Shown here: in pieces, positions 16,712 through 26,083 of the stretch
How positions within the stretch are numbered: the stretch's first letter is position 1
How the letters are laid out: each line of letters opens with the position of its first letter
DNA from: Propionibacteriales bacterium
GTDB lineage: Bacteria > Actinomycetota > Actinomycetes > Propionibacteriales > Nocardioidaceae
DNA: 51,339 bases
NCBI GenBank assembly: GCA_009377795.1
Contig: WHTJ01000022.1
Span: forward strand, 1 to 51,339
Direction: 5' to 3'
Position numbers and translations under genes: made by a program
Notes under the pieces: model-generated
Told to the model about the DNA's origin: nothing
The model's database searches: none
The model's input: the letters and a program-made list of their open reading frames with translations, nothing else

Positions 16712-17617
16712 GTGCGTGTATTCGTCGTCGGTGCTACCGGAGTGCTGGGCACGTCGGCGCTCCGTGCGCTGTTCAAGGCCGGTCACGACGTCGGCGGCCT
16801 GACCCGTTCGGAGGCCAAGGCCGAGCAGTTGAAGGAGTTGGGAGTGCGGGCCACGGTGGCCAGCCTGTTCGACTCCGAGAGCCTGCGGGCGGCGTTCGAA
16901 GGGTATGAGGTGGTCTGCAATCTCGCCACCCACATTCCGGTGGGCATGGCCGGCATGCGCCCGGGTGCGTGGAAGGTCAACGACCGGCTGCACACCCATG
17001 GCACGCACCTGGTCGTGAGTGCCGCGAAGCAGGCCGGCGTACGCCGGATCATCCAGGAGTCCGCATCGTTCGCGTACACCGACGGCGGCGACGATTGGCT
17101 CGACGAGTCCAGTCCGCTGTCGGTCACCCGCGCCACCGAGCCGATAGCCGAGGCCGAGACCAACGCGGCATCCTTCGTCTGCGGCCACCGTACGGCGGTC
17201 GTGTTGCGGTTCGGTGAGGTCGTCGGCGACGACCCCTGGACCCGCTGGCGGCTCGACCGGGCGCGTGCCGGGCATGCCATCGGACTCGGCGATCCGGCCG
17301 GGTGGACCCACGTGGTCCACCCCGACGACGTCGGCACCGCGATCGTGGCCGCGTTGTACACCCCGAGCGGCGTCTACAACGTGGGTGCCGAACCCGTACT
17401 GCGCAAGGAGTTCGTGTCGACGTTCGGGCAGGCGACCGGACACCAGGTCGGGTTCATGCCGAGGATGGTGGTCAGGTTCGCGGGGGATCGGTGGGAGCCG
17501 CTTGCGCGGTCCCACCGGGTCTCCTCCCGTCGCCTGATGGAGCAGGGCGGCTGGTCGCCGGTACACCCGAAATTCGCCTCGTCGTGGCTCGACAAGATCG
17601 CGGTGCGGGTGTCTTGA
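16712..17617 (+). CDS. NAD-dependent epimerase/dehydratase-family (extended SDR) protein
   Basis: A 301-residue Rossmann protein with the nucleotide loop GATGVLG at residues 8-14. It resembles atypical extended SDRs: NLATHIP replaces the usual Asn-Ala-Ala motif, and the active-site Tyr-x3-Lys is not evident where expected (ESASFAYTDGG follows). VVLRFGEVVGDDPWTR and HPDDVGTAIVAAL are common to this branch. Substrate unknown; it may be a reductase or a nucleotide-binding protein. The start is GTG at 16712. Its 3' end is convergent with mscL 29 bp away. Confidence 0.85.
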   Translation: MRVFVVGATGVLGTSALRALFKAGHDVGGLTRSEAKAEQLKELGVRATVASLFDSESLRAAFEGYEVVCNLATHIPVGMAGMRPGAWKVNDRLHTHGTHLVVSAAKQAGVRRIIQESASFAYTDGGDDWLDESSPLSVTRATEPIAEAETNAASFVCGHRTAVVLRFGEVVGDDPWTRWRLDRARAGHAIGLGDPAGWTHVVHPDDVGTAIVAALYTPSGVYNVGAEPVLRKEFVSTFGQATGHQVGFMPRMVVRFAGDRWEPLARSHRVSSRRLMEQGGWSPVHPKFASSWLDKIAVRVS

Positions 17618-17646
17618 GGCGACGGCTTACCGTGCCCCGGCCTACC

Positions 17647-18030
17647 TCAGCTGCCCGGCGCGGAACCGCTCTGGTTGCGTACCGCGAGCAGGTCGCGAAT
17701 CTCCGCCAGTAGCGCGGCCTCCGGCGATGGCTCCGCCCCTTCCTCCTCGGCCATCCGTTCCTTCAGCCTGGTGTAAGGAACGATGATCAGGAAGTAGACC
17801 ACCGCGGCGACGATCAGGAACGACACCAAGGCAGTGAGGAAGACGCCGACGCTGATGCCGCCCGGCTCGTATTCGGAGAAGTTCGGCGTACCGCCCGCCT
17901 TTCCGATCAGGTCCATGATCATACCGACGGTGGCGTTGACCACCTCGGCGAACGCCAGCGCCATGATCAACGCGACGGCGAGCTCGACGAGATTTCCCTT
18001 CATCAGGAAGTCTTTGAATCCCTTGAGCAC
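17647..18030 (-). CDS. mscL: Large-conductance mechanosensitive channel MscL
   Basis: A 127-residue MscL. The N-terminus MLKGFKDFLMKGNLVELAVALIM is characteristic: an amphipathic helix, then the pore-lining first transmembrane helix. A periplasmic loop and a second helix (GVFLTALVSFLIVAAVVYFLIIV) follow, then a charged cytoplasmic helix. It is a pentameric emergency valve that releases solutes on hypo-osmotic shock. Length is normal. Confidence 0.96.
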   Translation of the reverse strand: MLKGFKDFLMKGNLVELAVALIMALAFAEVVNATVGMIMDLIGKAGGTPNFSEYEPGGISVGVFLTALVSFLIVAAVVYFLIIVPYTRLKERMAEEEGAEPSPEAALLAEIRDLLAVRNQSGSAPGS

Positions 18031-18079
18031 GTTCCCTCCAGTCCTCGGAATGGTTGCCCGGTTTCGACCCTAATGTGCT

Positions 18080-18727
18080 TTACCCCCGGAGCGCCACGGA
18101 CAACGGGCCCCGAATCATGGCCTGAGACAGCGAAGTCGCCTGCTCGGCGGTCACGGCGAGTACGACGAGTGCGCCCGACGTACCCGAGGCCAGGTCGGGG
18201 TCGCGGGCCGGCACGGCCACCACCGGCGCGGAGGACACCACGACGCCGGCCCCGCGGACACCACGGGGGTCCGGCGCGAGCACGTCGATCCGGTCGCCCA
18301 CCCGCACCAGGCCGACGGACTCGGCGTCGGCGATCCGTACGGGCACCGCCACCATGCCCCGGCCGTAGCCCTCGACCAGGCCGGGTCCGACGACCCGGAC
18401 GTCGGTCAGCGGTTCGCCGGCGCGTACCGGAGCCGTGAGCACCCGGCCCACGACCGCCGTCCGGTCGCGGATCGTGCCCGTCGGCACGGCATCGGAGGGG
18501 AGCCGCCTGATCTCGATGTCTTCGCGAGCGAGCGGTCGGCCGCCCTCGAGATCACCTGCGGCGACCACCACCGGGACGGTTGCGGGCGGATGCGGAGCGA
18601 GCACATCGAGGGCGAACGCGACGGCTCCGGCGGCCAGACCGGCCGCGAGCAGCCGCCGGTGGGCGCTCACCGCGCGGCGAGCCGCGGTCGCGGCGGAGGC
18701 CAGCACCTGGGTGGAGGAGTCGGACAT
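18080..18727 (-). CDS. SAF-domain protein (CpaB/RcpC-like)
   Basis: A 215-residue protein with an N-terminal membrane helix (LLAAGLAAGAVAFALDVL) and a SAF domain beginning at VVVAAGDLEGGRPLAREDIEIRRLP, the fold found in Flp pilus assembly protein CpaB and flagellar FlgA. GEPLTDVRVVGPGL and VRVGDRIDVLAPDP are typical of CpaB-like proteins. In actinomycetes this stand-alone gene commonly sits near fmdB and mscL without other pilus genes, as here, so a pilus role is uncertain. Confidence 0.85.
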   Translation of the reverse strand: MSDSSTQVLASAATAARRAVSAHRRLLAAGLAAGAVAFALDVLAPHPPATVPVVVAAGDLEGGRPLAREDIEIRRLPSDAVPTGTIRDRTAVVGRVLTAPVRAGEPLTDVRVVGPGLVEGYGRGMVAVPVRIADAESVGLVRVGDRIDVLAPDPRGVRGAGVVVSSAPVVAVPARDPDLASGTSGALVVLAVTAEQATSLSQAMIRGPLSVALRG

Positions 18728-18862
18728 GGACCCAGGGTGACAATCTTCCGGGCCGAGCGTCGGCGGTTGTCCACAGCCCCGGTCGGCCGGACCGTCGCGT
18801 GGCGTGTTCTGGTTCGGCCAGGCCCGATTCAGCAGCCAAAACGCGCCACACGATGTGGGGGA

Positions 18863-19270
18863 TTAGGCGGGGGTGGGCGCCTTCGACTTCTCGGAGGAGG
18901 AGCTGCCGGATGTCGTCGTACCCGCGTCGCTCTTGGAGCCGCCCGCCGAGTCACCGCCGGACGAGCCGGACGAGCCCGAGCCTGAGCCCGATCCGGAATC
19001 CGAGGAGGAGGAGTCCGAGGAGGAGGAGGAGTCCGAGCTCGCGCTCTCCTTGGCGGGCGCCTTGCTCGAGTCACGGCTCGTGCCGTTGGCCGCCGTGCGG
19101 CTGTCGGTCTTGTAGAAGCCGGAGCCCTTGAACACGACACCGACGGCGCTGAACTTCTTGCGCAGCTTGCCGTCGCACGACGGGCATTGCGTCAGCGGGT
19201 CGTCGGTGAAGCTCTGGCGCACCTCGAGCTGCTCGTGGCAGACCGTGCACGCGTACTGGTAGGTGGGCAC
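18863..19270 (-). CDS. FmdB-family zinc-ribbon protein with Ser/Asp-rich tail
   Basis: 135 residues. The first ~55 form the FmdB zinc ribbon: PTYQYACTVC with a CxxC, then CPSCDGKLRKKFSAVGVVFKGSGFYKTD. The rest is a Ser/Asp/Gly-rich, probably disordered tail of about 75 residues that is longer than in most relatives. The start at GTG 19270 is chosen over GTG 19276 because GAGGAG lies about 8 bp before it and it yields the standard MPTYQYAC. FmdB was named for a regulator of formamidase, but the widespread small proteins have no proven role. The M. tuberculosis equivalent (Rv0991c), as I recall, is linked to protein quality control. Confidence 0.88.
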   Translation of the reverse strand: MPTYQYACTVCHEQLEVRQSFTDDPLTQCPSCDGKLRKKFSAVGVVFKGSGFYKTDSRTAANGTSRDSSKAPAKESASSDSSSSSDSSSSDSGSGSGSGSSGSSGGDSAGGSKSDAGTTTSGSSSSEKSKAPTPA

Positions 19271-19361
19271 CGACACATCTCCTCAGGTACGGCAGGATTA
19301 GCACTCTATCCCAACGACTGCCAATTGTACGGGCCGAAAGCCAGCCCGGCACAATGGCGGG

Positions 19362-21923
19362 GTGTCTCGCCTCCGCCGGACCGCCTCCATCGTGGCGATC
19401 GTGCTCGTGGCCGTACTGGTGCTGGCTCTGGTGGCCGCGACCTGGGCCGTACGCCGGTCCTTCCCGCAGACCGAGGGGGAGATCACCGTTCCCGGGCTGG
19501 AGTCGGAGGTCACGGTCTATCGCGACGAGCGGGGCGTACCGCAGATCTACGCCGACAACTCCGAGGACCTGTTCTACGCACAGGGGTTCGTGCATGCCCA
19601 GGACCGGTTCTTCGAGATGGACTTCCGGCGGCATGTCACGGCGGGCCGCACCGCCGAGCTGTTCGGCGAGGAGGCCGTGGAGACCGACTCCTTCGTCCGG
19701 ACCCTCGGCTGGCGCGAGGTCGCCGAGCGGGAAATCGCGATGCTCGACGCGGACACCCGCCGCTACCTCGAGGCCTACGCGGACGGCGTGAACGCCTACA
19801 TCGGGGATCGCGGGCCGTCACAGCTCAGCCTGGAGTACGTCGTACTCGGCCTGGGCGGGCTCGACTACTCGCCCGAGGAGTGGACGCCGGTGGACTCGCT
19901 GGCCTGGCTCAAGGCCATGGCGTGGGACCTGCGCTCCGACATGGAGGACGAGATCGATCGCGTACTCGCGACCCAGACGCTCGAACCCGAGCAGGTCGCC
20001 AGGCTGTACCCCGACTACCCGTTCGGACGCCATCCGCCGATCGTGACCTCGGGGGCTGTGGTCGACGGCGTGTTCGAGCAGGAGGCCACGCAGAACACGA
20101 CCCGGCAGCCGAGGCGGGCGGTGCTGTCGCCCGCTGTGGTGTCCGCGTTGCGTGGGGTGGCCGCGGTGTCGAACCGGCTGCCGTCGCTCCTGGGTACGGG
20201 TAGCGGGCTCGGCTCCAATGCCTGGGCGGTGTCCGGCGAGCGCACGAGCACCGGGCTGCCGCTGCTGGCCAACGACCCGCATCTGGCGCCGTCGATTCCG
20301 GGGATCTGGTACCAGATGGGCCTGCACTGTACGACGGTCGACGCGGACTGCCCGTTCGACGTCTCCGGCTTCACCTTCTCCGGGCTCCCCGGCGTGGTGA
20401 TCGGACACAACGACACGATCGCGTGGGGGTTCACCAACCTCGGCGCCGACGTCGCGGACCTGTACGTCGAGGACGTCCGCGGCGACTCGTACCGCTACAA
20501 GGGCCGGTTCCGCCCCGTGCGGCAGCGCCGGGAGCGGATCCGAGTCGCCGGGGGAGAAGACGTCAGGATCACTGTGCGCTCGACTCGCCACGGCCCGCTG
20601 ATCTCCGACGTGAACGACGAGCTGAGCGATGTGGCCGAGCTTGGCGAGGACGTCGCGACGGAGCGGGTGTCGGGTGGACGACGCGGGCTGAGGGGCGACG
20701 CCGCGATCGCGTTGCGATGGACGGCGCTGGAGCCGGGGCGGACGGCGGACGCGCTGTTCATGATGAACACCGCGCGGTCCTGGGACGAGTTCCGCCGGGC
20801 CGCGCGGTATTTCGACGTACCGGCTCAGAACCTGGTGTATGCCGACGTCGACGGCCGGATCGGCTACCAGGCGCCGGGGCGGATCCCGATCCGGCGTAGC
20901 GGCAACGGGGACTGGCCGGTTCCGGGCTGGGATCCGGCGTACGAATGGGCCGACCAGCCGGTGCCGTTCGACGCGCTGCCGAACGTACTGGATCCCCCGG
21001 AGGGATACGTCGTCACGGCGAACCAGGCGGTCATCGGCAAGGACTATCCGTACTACCTGGGCAGCGCGTTCGCGCGCGGGTACCGCAGCCAGCGGATCGC
21101 CGAGCTGATCCGCGACGACCTGTCGCTCACGCCCGAGGACATGACCCAGATCCAGCTGGACGCACAGAACGGCAACGCGGAGACACTCGTCCCCTATCTG
21201 CTGGATCTGAACATCGACGCCGCATACGTGCGCGAAGGCCAGCAGGTGCTCGAGGACTGGGACATGAACCAGTCCTCCGGCTCTGCCGGAGCCGCGTTTT
21301 TCAACGTGGTATGGACGAACGTTCTGGAGAAGACGTTCCACGACCAGCTCCCGGAGGAGGTGTGGCCGGATGGCGGCGACCGCTGGTTCGATGTGGTGCG
21401 GAAGCTGCTGAACCGGCCGCACGCCCAGTGGTGGGATGACGCGCGCACCGGGTTCGTCGAGACGCGGGACGACATCCTGATCGAGGCGATGCAGGAGGCC
21501 CGGCACGAGATCACCCGGTTGCAGGCGCGCGATCCGGAGCTCTGGTCGTGGGGCCATCTGCACCGGCTGGAGCTGGTACACCAGTCACTCGGGAGGTCCG
21601 GAATCGGGCCGATCGAGTGGTTGTTCAACCGCGGCCCGTTCGGGGTGGGTGGTGGCGACTCGATGGTGAACGCCACCGGGTGGGATGCCACCGAGGGGTA
21701 CGACGTGAACTGGGTGCCCTCGATGCGGATGGTGGTCTCGCTGGACGACCTGGACGAGTCTCATTGGATCAATCTCACCGGCGCCTCCGGCCACGTGTTC
21801 AACGCGCGCTATTCCGATCAGTCCGAGCTGTGGCGCGAGGGCGAGACCACACCGTGGGCGTTCAGTCCGGAGGCGGTGCGGGAGACCGCGGTCGACGAGC
21901 TGCGCCTCGTCCCGGCCGGCTGA
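19362..21923 (+). CDS. Penicillin acylase-family (Ntn) hydrolase
   Basis: An 853-residue Ntn hydrolase of the penicillin G acylase/acyl-homoserine-lactone acylase family. An N-terminal membrane helix (SIVAIVLVAVLVLALVAATWAV) anchors or exports it. The alpha chain holds the RDERGVPQIYADNSEDLFYAQGF and DRFFEMDFRRH motifs. The chain junction is GLGSNAWAVSG, with Ser as the new N-terminal nucleophile after autoprocessing; NDPHLAPSIPGIWYQMGLHC follows. It would hydrolyse an amide-linked acyl group outside the cell, possibly on a lipid-like substrate; the true substrate is unknown. The start is GTG 19362. A divergent fmdB gene lies 92 bp upstream. Confidence 0.92.
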   Translation: MSRLRRTASIVAIVLVAVLVLALVAATWAVRRSFPQTEGEITVPGLESEVTVYRDERGVPQIYADNSEDLFYAQGFVHAQDRFFEMDFRRHVTAGRTAELFGEEAVETDSFVRTLGWREVAEREIAMLDADTRRYLEAYADGVNAYIGDRGPSQLSLEYVVLGLGGLDYSPEEWTPVDSLAWLKAMAWDLRSDMEDEIDRVLATQTLEPEQVARLYPDYPFGRHPPIVTSGAVVDGVFEQEATQNTTRQPRRAVLSPAVVSALRGVAAVSNRLPSLLGTGSGLGSNAWAVSGERTSTGLPLLANDPHLAPSIPGIWYQMGLHCTTVDADCPFDVSGFTFSGLPGVVIGHNDTIAWGFTNLGADVADLYVEDVRGDSYRYKGRFRPVRQRRERIRVAGGEDVRITVRSTRHGPLISDVNDELSDVAELGEDVATERVSGGRRGLRGDAAIALRWTALEPGRTADALFMMNTARSWDEFRRAARYFDVPAQNLVYADVDGRIGYQAPGRIPIRRSGNGDWPVPGWDPAYEWADQPVPFDALPNVLDPPEGYVVTANQAVIGKDYPYYLGSAFARGYRSQRIAELIRDDLSLTPEDMTQIQLDAQNGNAETLVPYLLDLNIDAAYVREGQQVLEDWDMNQSSGSAGAAFFNVVWTNVLEKTFHDQLPEEVWPDGGDRWFDVVRKLLNRPHAQWWDDARTGFVETRDDILIEAMQEARHEITRLQARDPELWSWGHLHRLELVHQSLGRSGIGPIEWLFNRGPFGVGGGDSMVNATGWDATEGYDVNWVPSMRMVVSLDDLDESHWINLTGASGHVFNARYSDQSELWREGETTPWAFSPEAVRETAVDELRLVPAG

Positions 21924-22007
21924 TGGTGGCGGAACGCTCCGCCGGGCGATGCCGTCTCCCGGGCTGCGGCGAGCCGGCGAACTGGCGGGGCGGATATCTT
22001 GGGCCGC

Positions 22008-22952
22008 GTGTCGGTGATCACGACGTTGGAGCTGACGAAGACCTATCCGCGGGTGACCGCGCTGGACCGGCTGTCCGTCAGCGTCGCCTCGGGGATCACC
22101 GGCCTCGTCGGCGCCAACGGCGCCGGCAAGTCCACGCTGATCAAGATCCTGCTCGGTCTGCTGCCGCCGAACGGCGGGTCGGCGAGCGTACTCGGGTTCA
22201 ACATCGCGAACCAAGGCAGTGAGATCCGGGCCCGGGTCGGATACATGCCCGAGCACGACTGCCTGCCGCCGGACGTGTCCGCTTCGGAGCTGGTCGTGCA
22301 TATGGCACGCATGTCCGGCCTGCCCCTGGCATCGGCGCGGGAGCGGGCCGCGGACGTTCTGCGGCACGTCGGGCTGTACGAGGAGAGGTACCGGCCGATC
22401 GGCGGGTACTCCACCGGGATGCGGCAACGGGTCAAGCTGGCGCAGGCGCTCGTGCATGATCCGCTGCTGGTCTTCCTCGACGAGCCGACGAACGGTCTCG
22501 ACCCGCAGGCACGGGACGAGATGCTCGACCTGATCCGCCGGATCGGCAGCGAGTTCGGCATCGCCGTGCTCGTGACCTCGCACCTCCTCGGTGAGCTGGA
22601 GCGGATCAGCGACTACGTCATCATCCTCGACTCCGGGCGGCTGCTGCGGGCGTCGTCGACGGCGGAGTTCCTGGTACGGACCGGCGTACTCCATGTCGAG
22701 GTTCAGGGCCCGCCGGAGGCCAACGACATGGAGGTGCGGGATCGGCTCGGCCATGCGTTGCACCAGGCCGGGTTGTACGTCTGGCCCGACGGTCGCGGAG
22801 TCGCGGTGCGGTTCAACGACGAGTCGGTGTTCGACCTGATCCGTGACACTACGGTCGACCTGGGGCTCGGCCTGGTGCGGCTCGAGCAGGGCCACCACCG
22901 GATCGAGGACGTCTTCCGGGAGGAGGTGGCCGGTCATGTCCCTCCAGCCTGA
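22008..22952 (+). CDS. ABC transporter ATP-binding protein
   Basis: A 314-residue ABC ATPase: Walker A GANGAGKS, signature YSTGMRQRVKLAQAL, Walker B LLVFLDEPTNGLD and the switch His in VTSHLLGELE. A C-terminal ~80 residues lie beyond the ATPase core, as in CcmA/NatA-type exporters. GTG 22008 is preferred to the TTG 9 bp earlier. It is the first of four overlapping or close genes (ATPase, permease, ATPase, permease), which form one or two exporters. The signature SxGxxQ form is the YSTG/YSKG variant common to NatA- and NosF-like ATPases. Substrate unknown. Confidence 0.92.
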   Translation: MSVITTLELTKTYPRVTALDRLSVSVASGITGLVGANGAGKSTLIKILLGLLPPNGGSASVLGFNIANQGSEIRARVGYMPEHDCLPPDVSASELVVHMARMSGLPLASARERAADVLRHVGLYEERYRPIGGYSTGMRQRVKLAQALVHDPLLVFLDEPTNGLDPQARDEMLDLIRRIGSEFGIAVLVTSHLLGELERISDYVIILDSGRLLRASSTAEFLVRTGVLHVEVQGPPEANDMEVRDRLGHALHQAGLYVWPDGRGVAVRFNDESVFDLIRDTTVDLGLGLVRLEQGHHRIEDVFREEVAGHVPPA

Positions 22953-23829
22953 GCGTCCGGACGGGGTCATCCACGACATCGGCTACCGGCCGTACGGCGG
23001 TCGCCGGCTCGGCGAGGGCGCGGTCGCGTGGTCGCTGTTCGTCGTCGGCACCCGGCATGCATACGGGCTGGGCCGGTCCGCCAGGTCGAAGGTGCTGCCG
23101 TTCCTCCTGCTGGGAGCGATGCTCCTTCCGGCCGCGATCATCGTGGGAGTCGTCGTCCAGGCCGACCTCGAGACCCAGCCGCTGGATTACAGCACCTACC
23201 AGCTGACCACCCTGCTGCTGATCTCGGTGTTCGTGGCCTCGCAGGCGCCGACGTTGTTCTCCAGGGACGTCCGCTACCGGACGCTGACCCTCTACTTCGC
23301 GCGCCCGATCCGCCGGGTGACGTTCGTGCTGATCCGGTTCGCCTCCCTGGCCACCGCGGTCTTCATCCTGATCTTCCTGCCACTGTTGCTGTTGTACGTC
23401 GGGGGACTGCTGGCCGACATGCCGATCGGTCGGGAAACCGGCGACTTCCTCAGGGGGGTGGTGGGCGCCGTCGTGCTGGCGCTCGTGCTCGCGGCGTTCT
23501 CCGCGGTGATCGCCGCGACCACGGTACGCCGCGGGCTGGCGATCGCCGCGATCATCGTCGCCCTCGTGCTCAGCTACACCGTCGTGTCGTCTTTCCAGGG
23601 CATCGCCGCCGGGACCGGCAACCCGGGCATCGCGCAGGTGGCGGGTGCGTTCTCGCCGTACACCCTGGTCAACGGCTTCCAGGCGTGGGCCTTCGACGTG
23701 CCGTGGGCCGGTCCGCCCATGCCGATCGGTGCGGGTGTGGGAGTCGGCTACCTGGCGGTCGCCTGCGCGGTGGTACTGGGTTCGATCGGGTTGCTGATGT
23801 GGCGTTACCGGAGGCTGGCCGCGGTATGA
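22936..23829 (+). CDS. ABC transporter permease (ABC-2 type)
   Basis: A 297-residue membrane protein with about six helices: LPFLLLGAMLLPAAIIVGVVV, YQLTTLLLISVFVASQAP, SLATAVFILIFLPLLLLYVGGLL, VVGAVVLALVLAAFSAVIAAT, LAIAAIIVALVLSYTVVSSF and YLAVACAVVLGSIGLLMW. It resembles ABC-2-type permeases; SRDVRYRTLTLYFARPIRR is a cytoplasmic loop that could contact the ATPase. It overlaps the upstream ATPase by 17 bp, with the Shine-Dalgarno GGAGG inside that gene, and the downstream ATPase by 4 bp (ATGA). Confidence 0.88.
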   Translation: MSLQPERPDGVIHDIGYRPYGGRRLGEGAVAWSLFVVGTRHAYGLGRSARSKVLPFLLLGAMLLPAAIIVGVVVQADLETQPLDYSTYQLTTLLLISVFVASQAPTLFSRDVRYRTLTLYFARPIRRVTFVLIRFASLATAVFILIFLPLLLLYVGGLLADMPIGRETGDFLRGVVGAVVLALVLAAFSAVIAATTVRRGLAIAAIIVALVLSYTVVSSFQGIAAGTGNPGIAQVAGAFSPYTLVNGFQAWAFDVPWAGPPMPIGAGVGVGYLAVACAVVLGSIGLLMWRYRRLAAV

Positions 23830-24743
23830 GCGAGCTCGAGCTGCAGCAGGTCTCCCGATGGTACGGCCACGTCGTGGCGGTCAACGGCGTCTCCATGACC
23901 ATCGGCCCGGGCGTCACCGGCCTGCTCGGGCCGAACGGTGCCGGCAAGTCCACGCTGATCGCGATGATGTCGGGATTCCTGGCGCCGTCCGCCGGGTCGG
24001 TGACGCTGGACGGGCAGCCCATCTGGCGCAACGACGGGCTCTACCGGCAGATCGGGCTCGTACCGGAACGCGAGGCGGTCTTCGAGCACCTGACCGGGCG
24101 TCAGTTCGTGGTCGCGATGGCGGAGCTGCACGGTCTGTCGTCGCCGGGACAGGCTGCGGCGCATGCGATCGCGACTGTGGAGATGCACGAGGCCCAGGAC
24201 CGGAGGATTTCGACGTACTCCAAGGGAATGCGCCAACGCATCAAGATGGCGCAAGCCCTCGTGCACGACCCGGCGGTGTTGCTCCTGGACGAGCCGTTCA
24301 ACGGCATGGACCCCCGTCAGCGGATGCACCTGATGGAGCTGCTGCGGGAGATGGGCCAGCAGGGACGGACCGTGCTGTTCAGCTCGCACATCCTGGAGGA
24401 GGTCGAGCAGGTCGCCCGGCACATCGAGGTCGTGGTCGCCGGACGCCACGCCGCGTCCGGCGACTTCGGGGCCATCCGCCGGCTGATGACCGACCGGCCG
24501 AACCGGTACGTGATCCGGTCGTCCGACGACCGCCGGCTGGCCGCCGCCCTGATCGCCGACGAGTCCGCGCGCGCGGTATCGCTGCGCTCCAACGGAGACG
24601 GGATCGACGTCGAGGCGGTCGACTTCGGCCGGTTCAGCTGGGTGCTGCCGCGGCTGACCCGGGAGAACGACATCCGGCTCCTCGAGGTCTCGGCGACCGA
24701 CGAGTCCCTCGAGAGCGTCTTCTCCTACCTGATCTCGTCATGA
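23826..24743 (+). CDS. Second ABC transporter ATP-binding protein
   Basis: A 305-residue ABC ATPase with Walker A GPNGAGKS, signature YSKGMRQRIKMAQAL, Walker B VLLLDEPFNGMDP and the His switch in FSSHILEEVE. It is related to, but clearly distinct from, the ATPase three genes upstream. It starts at the ATG overlapping the permease stop and is followed by a second permease. The pair probably arose by duplication of an ATPase-permease unit, and the ATPases may form a heterodimer. Confidence 0.92.
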   Translation: MSELELQQVSRWYGHVVAVNGVSMTIGPGVTGLLGPNGAGKSTLIAMMSGFLAPSAGSVTLDGQPIWRNDGLYRQIGLVPEREAVFEHLTGRQFVVAMAELHGLSSPGQAAAHAIATVEMHEAQDRRISTYSKGMRQRIKMAQALVHDPAVLLLDEPFNGMDPRQRMHLMELLREMGQQGRTVLFSSHILEEVEQVARHIEVVVAGRHAASGDFGAIRRLMTDRPNRYVIRSSDDRRLAAALIADESARAVSLRSNGDGIDVEAVDFGRFSWVLPRLTRENDIRLLEVSATDESLESVFSYLISS

Positions 24744-24774
24744 CCGCGAACCCACAGGGGTGGTGCACGGAACG

Positions 24775-25491
24775 ATGAACGCGACCGTTGTGCGACTCGC
24801 CTTCCGCAGCATGTTCGGCAGGCGCCGGGCGATCCTGCTGTGCGTGCTCGCGCTCGTGCTGCTCGCGGTGGCCGTATTGGTGCGCGTTCTGGCCGGGGAG
24901 TCGACCTCGGACGCGAGTGTGGTGTTGTTCGAGATCGGCCTGGTGCTCATCGTGCCGTTGGTCGCGTTGATCGCGGGAACCGGTGTGATCGCCCCGGAGA
25001 TCGACGACGGGTCGATCGTCTATCTCCTGGCGAAGCCGATATCGCGGTATGTCATCGTGATCAGCAAGCTGGCGGTCGCCGTGACCTGTTCGCTGGTCTT
25101 CGGTGCACTGACGATGCTGGCGCCCGGCCTGATTCTGGATCCGTCGTACACCGAGCTCTGGCTGGGCTCGGGCGTCGGCGCCCTGACCGCCGGCGTGGTC
25201 TACAGCGCGATCTTCCTGATGCTGTCCATCGCCACCCGGCATGCGGTGGTCTGGGGACTGATCTACGTGCTGATCTGGGAGGGCCTGCTCGGTGGCCTGC
25301 TCAGCGGGGTGCGCTGGGTGAGCGTCGCCCAATGGGCCTCCGCGATCACCGACGAGATCGCGGCCAGCAGCCGCCTCGACCCGAGGCTGAGCGTGGTGTA
25401 TGCGATCGTGGTCGCGGTCGTGGTGCTCGTGCTGGCGACCTGGTTCGCCGGGTTCCGGCTGCGGTCGTTCCACCTCACCGGCGAGGAGTAG
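24775..25491 (+). CDS. Second ABC transporter permease (ABC-2 type)
   Basis: A 238-residue membrane protein of the ABC-2 permease group. Hydrophobic stretches include AILLCVLALVLLAVAVLVRVL, FEIGLVLIVPLVALIAGTGVI, VISKLAVAVTCSLVFGALTML, VGALTAGVVYSAIFLMLSIA and VYAIVVAVVVLVLATWFAGF. The cytoplasmic EIDDGSIVYLLAKPISRYVIV segment is conserved in this family. ATG at 24775 is taken as the start; GTG at 24760 is possible. The end overlaps the convergent cyclo-ligase gene by 17 bp. Confidence 0.87.
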   Translation: MNATVVRLAFRSMFGRRRAILLCVLALVLLAVAVLVRVLAGESTSDASVVLFEIGLVLIVPLVALIAGTGVIAPEIDDGSIVYLLAKPISRYVIVISKLAVAVTCSLVFGALTMLAPGLILDPSYTELWLGSGVGALTAGVVYSAIFLMLSIATRHAVVWGLIYVLIWEGLLGGLLSGVRWVSVAQWASAITDEIAASSRLDPRLSVVYAIVVAVVVLVLATWFAGFRLRSFHLTGEE

Positions 25492-26083
25492 TCGGCGTCT
25501 CGAACCGGGTCATCCCGGTCGGGGTCGCCGCCGCATGGACCCGCCGGTCGCGGGACGTCGCCGGTACGACGTCCAGTACCTCCGAGGCGTACAGCAGCAC
25601 GCACGTCCACACCCGCCCACCGATCCGGTCCAGCACGCCGTCGTAATATCCGCCGCCGCGCCCGAGCCGCGTTCCGGTCGCGTCGACGGCGAGGCCGGGA
25701 CACAGGACCGCGTCCGCATGACACACCGCATCGATTCCTTCTCGGGCACCGGTGGGCTCGAGAAGCCCGAATCGAGCCGGTGCCAGCGTCGACCGTCCGG
25801 CGTACAGAGCCCAGTCCAGCCGGCGATTCTCCGCCAGGACAGGAAGAAGGACCTCGACGCCACGTTCATGAAACGAGTCCAGCAGCGACCCGGTCGGCGG
25901 TTCGGCGCCCACCGAGACGTAGAGCCCCACCCGCCGCACTCCGGACAGCTCGGGCTGGTCGAGTACTAGCGCGGTCAGCGCCCGGCCGGATTCCGAGATC
26001 TCGGGGCCGGTGAGGGCCTCGCGAGCCGACAACAGCCGACGGCGAAGCGCGCCCTTCTCGGCGGATACGTCGTCGTGAACCAC
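25475..26083 (-). CDS. 5-formyltetrahydrofolate cyclo-ligase
   Basis: A 202-residue enzyme that uses ATP to turn 5-formyl-THF into 5,10-methenyl-THF. The N-terminus KGALRRRLLSAREAL and the C-terminal GTRLGRGGGYYDGVLDR are the family motifs: the basic nucleotide-contact region and the folate/ATP loop. VLCPGLAVDATG is also conserved. It is divergent from the uridylyltransferase gene with 86 bp between the starts, the same arrangement as Rv0992c/Rv0993 in M. tuberculosis. Confidence 0.93.
   Translation of the reverse strand: MVHDDVSAEKGALRRRLLSAREALTGPEISESGRALTALVLDQPELSGVRRVGLYVSVGAEPPTGSLLDSFHERGVEVLLPVLAENRRLDWALYAGRSTLAPARFGLLEPTGAREGIDAVCHADAVLCPGLAVDATGTRLGRGGGYYDGVLDRIGGRVWTCVLLYASEVLDVVPATSRDRRVHAAATPTGMTRFETPTTPRR

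Noticed and set aside
15821-17566. Longer AIM24 protein of 581 codons
   Set aside because: The extension is antisense to the epimerase gene and has no family similarity.
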